From Atrichornis clamosus (lineage: Eukaryota; Chordata; Aves; Passeriformes; Menuridae), in NCBI GenBank assembly GCA_013400975.1, contig WBMZ01003003.1, positions 1 through 64,000 of the forward strand: a stretch of 64,000 nucleotides of DNA, written 5' to 3'. A program made the position numbers and the translations under genes. The notes under the pieces are model-generated. The model had not been told where the DNA came from. It searched no databases and saw nothing but the letters and a program-made list of their open reading frames with translations. Position 1 is the stretch's first letter, and every line of letters starts with the position of its first letter. Of the stretch, positions 58,201 through 64,000 are shown piece after piece.

Positions 58201-61200
58201 GGGAAAACCAGGCTCAGAGTTGCAGTTAGTCTCATAGCAAACTCAGCAGTAGGTGGATGGGTCATGGAGTCCTCTGTGGGTACTGAGGTTAGCTCAAAAT
58301 AGCAATCTGGGGAAAGAGCTGAAAAGATTGTAGTAAACATAAAAGCACATGATACTAAACTCCCAAATAGGCTAAAGTAACAGGCTGCCATGTTAGGCAC
58401 TTGAATAAAAATTTAAATCTTCCAGACCCCTCCCATTAGGTCAACTAAACTTACAGATGCTTAACATTACGTGATGGAATTACCTTACATTTCAGTTGCT
58501 GGAGATGTGATACACTGGCTCAAAGGAGCTTGATGCTTGTATCTGCACTTTCACAAACTAAGCATTTCTCTGCCTGACATTCTTGTTCCCAGAAATTGTC
58601 TCCTAGGTGGGTGACTCACAGAAAGCACCTGGGGGAAACCTGACCACCTTCCCATCTATTTGCAGCTTGATCTGTCCCTGGGGAGGCTGGAGATTAGTTT
58701 TCCCTCCCTCTTCTCTCTGAGTTAGACCAGAGAATTGAGTCTGTCTCTCCCAGGAAATGTTACTACTCGTCCATAGTGTATTTCAAACCAAAGCTTTCCC
58801 AGTCTCTTGGATTTATCTCACACTCCATAAAAAAAATTAAGTATTTATTGCAGCAGGGGATAGAACCTCTGGCTCTGCAGTAAAAGTCCTTTTATAATCT
58901 ACCCTGTCACTGGCCCAATTTAGGATATATCAATTTATGACCCAGATTCTCTTCAGCAAGTCACCAAAATTGGAACTGGCTGAATAATTTATGAGAAGAT
59001 TTGTAAGCAAAAGTCCTGAGTTGGGTTACTCTGATTCACAGGGATAATATTATTTATGATTTCTTCTTAAGACATAAGGCATGAACATGTTTTAGGATGG
59101 CCAATAATTGTCCCAAGACTTGCAAAAGGGTGGTTTTCATTCTCCTATTTTAGAGTACCAATAGGAAAGTGACTCATACAGTATAAAAGATGAGCTTTGG
59201 AATCAGACAGCCCAGAAAACTTGACAGAGACATGTGCTACTGTATTGATGTCCTATTCCTCTAGGTGCAGTTACAACCTAAGGCTGGGCCCACAGAAGAA
59301 ATACCGAAAAAGCCCATTGTTCCTCTCTTGCCACCTAGGCTCACAGAGATAACTTGGGGTCAAAAAAGGTTAGGATAAATTGCAGAACTTCATACTCCTC
59401 ACAGGCTGAGAGCTCACATACGAGCAGTAGCTGATGAAGGGTGACTCATTAATCTTCCATGGCAAATGCTTGGGACTGTGAGCCCCAACTCACAGCCACT
59501 TTTCCCTCATTCCCAAGGTCCTAACAGAGGTCAGAATGGCCAAAAGATGTTCTGAACAACATAAGGCTCCCATAGTGGTACATTTCCCATAAAGGTTGCA
59601 AGGACTTAATCTGTTACCTCTACCACATCTGACCCTCAAAACTTTGCTGAGATCCACTTAGTTGTAAACAAAATATTTCCTGAGCTGCCACGTTCAACCC
59701 TGGGTCTAAATCACATTTATCTGAACTGACAGGTATGTGGTTTTAAGGTTTAACTAATTTCCCTCCCTTTCCTGAACAATTTAACCCCAAAAAACATCTA
59801 GAGAAACCTGTGCTGTGCACATACATCCTTTTCCTTATTATTCTGCACTTTCTAAAGAGAAAAGCCATTGAGTGCAATAACCCTAAATAACAGTTAACTC
59901 TATGATCTAAACAAGCATACTCAACAATTTATTCAAGCACATTGTGCTGTTCTTCCACCTCTTTGGTAATGAATGCACAGCATCACCATGGCTGAAAGTT
60001 AAAGGGAATATTTCTTCCGGCAGTGCGCTCCGGGTCCGTTAGGCTGGCTTATCCAGCAATTGTGTTGGCAGTTTGGAGTTTTTCCCAGGATCTTCTATGG
60101 CCAGGTATGCTACAGGCCACTTTATTAAATGTCAATGCCCATTACAGATTAATTCTGGGGGGAGAAAAAAATTCAACCTTAGAATATTTTTTTCCCTTTG
60201 CTCCACATCAGAAGCACATCTATTTAAAAGTCTTTTCAAAGAAGGTCCTTTCTTTTGGAATGAAAGGGTCATACTTGTAATCCTACTGTGTACCACTGGC
60301 TTTTCCACACCAGGAGATAGCAAATTTTCCCTGCCTTGCTCTCGAATCTGCAGTTGCAACCCCTCTTCCAGCACAGGCTCAGAACTCACCTCTGACTCAT
60401 AAATGAGAGTTCCAGTGGGTAAACAGCAAGTAGACAAAAACATAAGATAAGTGAAACCTTTCCTCTTGCAGTACAGAGGTGGAACTCATGTAGACCAGTA
60501 AAAAAGTAGGTGTTGAAATACAGTGTTGGAGGAGGATGCAGAAATTCCATAATCCTTATCTCTGTCCCTGAAAAATTCAGTCTGTCCAACCACAGACCAC
60601 AGCATGTTCCTATCTGTGCAAAATCAGATTTATTTTGCCATTCATGCAAGTGCAGTTGCCATCTGAGAGCCTCAAATCTGCATTCCTCAATGCCTGTGGC
60701 CATATCCAATTTTTGGGAAGCCATTATCAGTAAAATGGTGCTTCATTTACACTTTGACTCTCAAAGAATATTTTGTCTTCCTCTCTGTTTTGTGAAGTGC
60801 TGTCAACACTTACAGTGAAGTTTATTGTAAATACACAATAATAACAACTGTGCACATTCATCTCTGATTCAATTCCTATGTAAATTTATGTTAATAAGTA
60901 TGCAGATTAGGTCTGCCCCCCTTGGTCCTGGAAAGTTGTCAGAATGACACATGGGTTCTGAAGAGGTTGTGTACTACTGATCTGCAGTTTTTGTATAGTA
61001 TTCAATAAGTGGCAAACCAACAGCTAGGGACTGTGAATAATTTGCTTCGCTTTTGCTGGATAAATCAGTGGAGTCTTCTAGAGTCAAGCTAACCTAACTA
61101 GGACTCTTTTAGAGTCTAGCTAGAATTAAAAAGAAGTCTCTAAACCTCATGTCTAAAACCAAGATCTGCCTATTTTTATTTCTATTTCTCAATAGAACAA

Positions 61201-62677
61201 ATATTCACAGGTCGGATCTTTTAAGAAACGGGGAGGTCCAAGGGAGTCTTGCTAGTAAGTTTTCAAGAACTTATATGCCATTTACAAGACAGAAGAGCAC
61301 TTTTTCTCCCTAATATTTGGTAACCACTAAACCAGTGCCTGGAGCTTATGGGCAGTACTCCTCACTTTTTGCCAACTAAATCACTACATTTTTAAAGAGA
61401 GCTCAAATAGGTCACTTACTTTATTCTTTCCTTCTCAGCCTCCCTTTTCTCTGTTTTAACATGGAAAAACACTGATCTTCACCCTATTTGTGCAGGCAGA
61501 GCCATTTTGAGCACTCAAGTCAGACCAGTGGCAAGGTAGCTGGAGTGCTACTGTTGGCTGTTCTCTGCTTTCCTGACACGGATATTTGGCTATGACACCT
61601 TCTGGTCCTTTGCAGTAAATTGAACCTAATCTTTAGCTGATCCCATGACTGTGTCCCTACAAAGCTCCCAGGCACTTCTTAAATAATCACAACAGGAGGG
61701 ACATAAATTGGGGCTACAAGAGATACAGGTACTTTTTGCACAGGGATGAATTTCCGGTAATCCAAAAGGGGTTGGGGAAATTGCTGTCACAAACAGCAGG
61801 TGCAACAATCGTTGGTGGGGAAAGACACACCAGACAACAAAAGTCCAATTTCCAGAAAGTATTTATACTCCTGCAGTTCACAGCTGAGGACTTGGTCCTG
61901 AATTTTGATACACAAAACCAATTTCTCCTTCAGTTCAAAACTCAGTTGTGCTTGGAGGGCAAGATCATGCCCAGAGCTGATAAAGGTGGGAGCTGAGCCA
62001 TCTGTTGAGAATAAGGAAGCAGTCTCCTGACCAAAATCACCTCCAATTCTAATAATACTTAGTGGACTTAGGTGGGCAGTGATTTTGGGGTAAAAATCCC
62101 AAACATACCAGGAAATAACAAATCAACAAATAAGACCAGGACTGTACCTCATAGAGTGATGAGAAACCAAAGTCATGTTTTATTTCAGGTCTTTCAGCTG
62201 ATTTAAGGACTGATGCTGAGAACACCCCTTTCTCCTGCAAGTTCTCACTTGAATCTGGTTCAGAGCGTTATTTCACTCTACTTTTTTAATCTCATTTTAT
62301 TGAAGGCAATCTTAGACCCAAGAGCAAAACAAGTAAAATAAAAACAATTAGGGCCTGGAAGGAATCTGTATTTTTTTTCTTTGAAATAGAGCTCCATGTC
62401 AGACAGCTTTTCCCGTACCTTGTTCAGTGTAGGTTGCATTATGGCATCCCATCAGGCCCATTCAAACCAGGTTGCAAAGGTATTGTGGCTGGGATCCAAC
62501 GCTGCCTTCCTTGCCCATGATAGCTGTTCGTGGTGATTTCATCTTAATCATTTTCTCTCTTTCCACCTCTCATGCAGCTGCCTTCCTGTCTTGATAGGAC
62601 CAAAGTGTAGCTCATGGAATCTATATGATAATCACAAAAATAGTTATTTCTGTTGAAAAATGGGTTTAATTCCCCCT
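55215..62677. other. Unique sequence, no gene seen
   Basis: Minor items are a (CAG)4 run near 56396 and AAAT units at 57900-57919. Overlapping frames on both strands at 60023-60818 are near 100 codons each but carry no recognisable domain and contradict one another. A CAG|GTATGT donor-like site near 59731 lacks a convincing exon. No retroelement tail was found in these 7.5 kb. Confidence 0.4.
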
Positions 62678-62953
62678 CTAAACCTTTGTGGATTGCCAAC
62701 TGGGGGTGTGAAACCAGCTGGCAAAAGATGCGTTCATTTCAATTTCATGACTTTCATATACTGCAGCTTCCAGATTTAAATGGTTCCTCCCCTCTCTAAT
62801 GAGAGCACCAAGGCCCTGATTAACAGCCCTCACTTTAAAAAAAGTTTTGAAGTTTCTTTTCGTGGTAACTTCTCTGGGGATGTCTGACAGCCTGCTCAAT
62901 CCAGGGCAGCTGAATGCCTCTTCTTTCACAGCATGAGCATTTTTCAGAGGCAC
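62678..62953 (-). other. Minus-strand 91-codon frame, unknown
   Basis: It starts with a genuine ATG at 62953 and ends at TAG. The product has a protein-like composition (SDIPREVTTKRNFKTFFKVR, later NHLNLEAAVYESHEIEMNAS) with no signal peptide or membrane segment. No family recognised. The region also has TAAT-containing words typical of conserved non-coding elements, so a non-coding explanation is at least as likely. Confidence 0.2.
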
Positions 62954-64000
62954 TAGGAGTCAGGCTTGGTGAGGATTTGTATCCCTGGGTACTCTGCAAG
63001 TAACTTGCACAACAGCGTGGGAAGGAAGCTTAAAAGTAGTGCTGGTAAAACAGTGAAAAACTAATTTCATCAATGTTTTCAAAATGTAAAGGCTTCGAAT
63101 GGACTCTGTTTTACTTTTTTAAACTCTTTTATCCCTATTCTTATAAAATAGATTTTGATTTACTGAAAATTTTGTCTTCAGTACATTGTTTGCAATTTTT
63201 TTAGTCTAAATAGGATTTTAGAGATATGACTAGGCAATGTGAGAGAAAAGCCTGATATGTTTTCTGACAGTTATCACAGAGAAGGGAAAGGCTATTTCTT
63301 GGGAAAGAGTCCTTCAAGACAGGTAGACACATCCGGATCAGAGCCGGCCAAACCATCTTGGATTTTTGTTTAACATTTATATGAAGTTTTGTTTTGGTTA
63401 TGCTTGGCAGTCAGAAAGTTTCACTTACTTTCAGCCAAAGCATGAAAGGAAATACTGGAGTCTTGGGGGAAAGGAGGGAAAATGGAGAGAGGGGGGGAAT
63501 ACAACCCTTAAAAAAAACTCTCATGGAGTTGGTAGCATAACCAGACTAGCAAAACAAGAAAAAGACAGTGAAAAATTTCAGTTACAGAAGTCAGAAACCA
63601 CAGCTCTCTTCTAGGGAAGGAATACACTGCATCTCATTTCTGCTGTGCCTACTGATACCATCTACAGAAAATCTATCACCAGTTGAAATACGGTTATATT
63701 CCTTGTCAAAGTATTCCACCACATTGGTGTTTCAACTTTCAAAAGTTTATTAGAAGCTCAGTCATGAAATTTTCTTTAAGGTGGAAAGACAGTACAAGAT
63801 CCTTTATTGTTGCCTTATAGAACCATTACACACTCAGTTTCTTTTTAGATTAATTTCCCTCCATTTACTGCTTCAGCTGTCAACAACACTATAAATTTAT
63901 CCTAAAGCAAATTGCGGCATATATCTCTCTATACATTCCCTCCACCTGTGTACATATACGACCCCCACACAGATACATGCATATACATACACATGAAGCC
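62954..64000. other. Unique sequence, no gene seen
   Basis: Contains a short G run (about 63490-63497) and a CATA/TACA-rich patch at the right edge (63939-63995) that may be the start of a simple repeat continuing beyond the window. Confidence 0.4.

Noticed and set aside
1..64000. tRNA, rRNA, snRNA and well-known microRNA sequences
   Set aside because: A by-eye search for tRNA B-box-like GGTTCGA motifs and familiar microRNA seeds with hairpins found no convincing case; a covariance-model scan would be decisive.
1..64000. Endogenous retrovirus or LTR element
   Set aside because: No primer-binding site, paired terminal repeats, protease or YxDD reverse-transcriptase motif was seen; the only reverse-transcriptase sequence is from CR1.

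Overview
The window looks like a piece of a bird chromosome, most probably gene-poor intergenic or intronic DNA. The evidence is at least eight fragments of CR1 LINEs, the dominant avian non-LTR retrotransposon. They carry the diagnostic 3' tail (ATTCTATG-type octamers after a GATGATCTT...GGTC block) and recognisable CR1 ORF2 protein pieces, including a decayed reverse-transcriptase motif A. CR1 also occurs in other reptiles, so Aves is likely but not proven. There are no bacterial features: no operons, no Shine-Dalgarno-spaced genes, no CRISPR. I recognise no intact protein-coding gene of known identity, and most short open frames here are what chance produces in 64 kb of vertebrate DNA.

Layout. 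Positions 1-60 are TAA/ATT microsatellite. Positions 60-240 are a dense CpG island, followed by two odd T-run/A-run blocks (about 231-280). A CR1 (about 705-1219) and an older CR1 tail (about 1345-1397) follow. At 2072-2335 the minus strand has a coding-like open segment with a splice acceptor before it and AATAAA signals after its stop, so it may be the last exon of a minus-strand gene. From about 2.6 to 39.7 kb the sequence is mostly unique and AT-leaning. It holds an internally deleted CR1 (about 12.62-13.13 kb), a CR1 tail (about 26.07 kb), a GC-richer stretch (26.5-28.1 kb), several simple repeats, and a CpG-bearing segment behind a strong polypyrimidine tract (33.5-33.8 kb). At 39.79-40.55 kb a CR1 tail on the minus strand abuts a long plus-strand CR1. 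That long copy contains the only ambiguous base in the window (40159), inside a 12-bp exact duplication. Further CR1 pieces lie at 44.55-44.66 kb (minus) and about 46.9-47.7 kb (plus, with a 133-codon open piece of ORF2). The remaining 16 kb is unique sequence with a (TC)15 tract and A/T homopolymers.

The most useful non-repeat signal is splicing. By eye the plus strand has three exact CAG|GTAAGT donors (exon ends at 4733, 44198 and 44840), each behind a usable acceptor. The minus strand has two exon-like segments (31266-31373 and 32519-32587) with good sites at both ends and compatible phase. These suggest that unannotated transcripts, possibly long non-coding RNAs or scattered exons of larger genes, cross the window. 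None of the peptides is recognised. I did not find a new molecular system; the findings are leads for RNA-seq and alignment checks.
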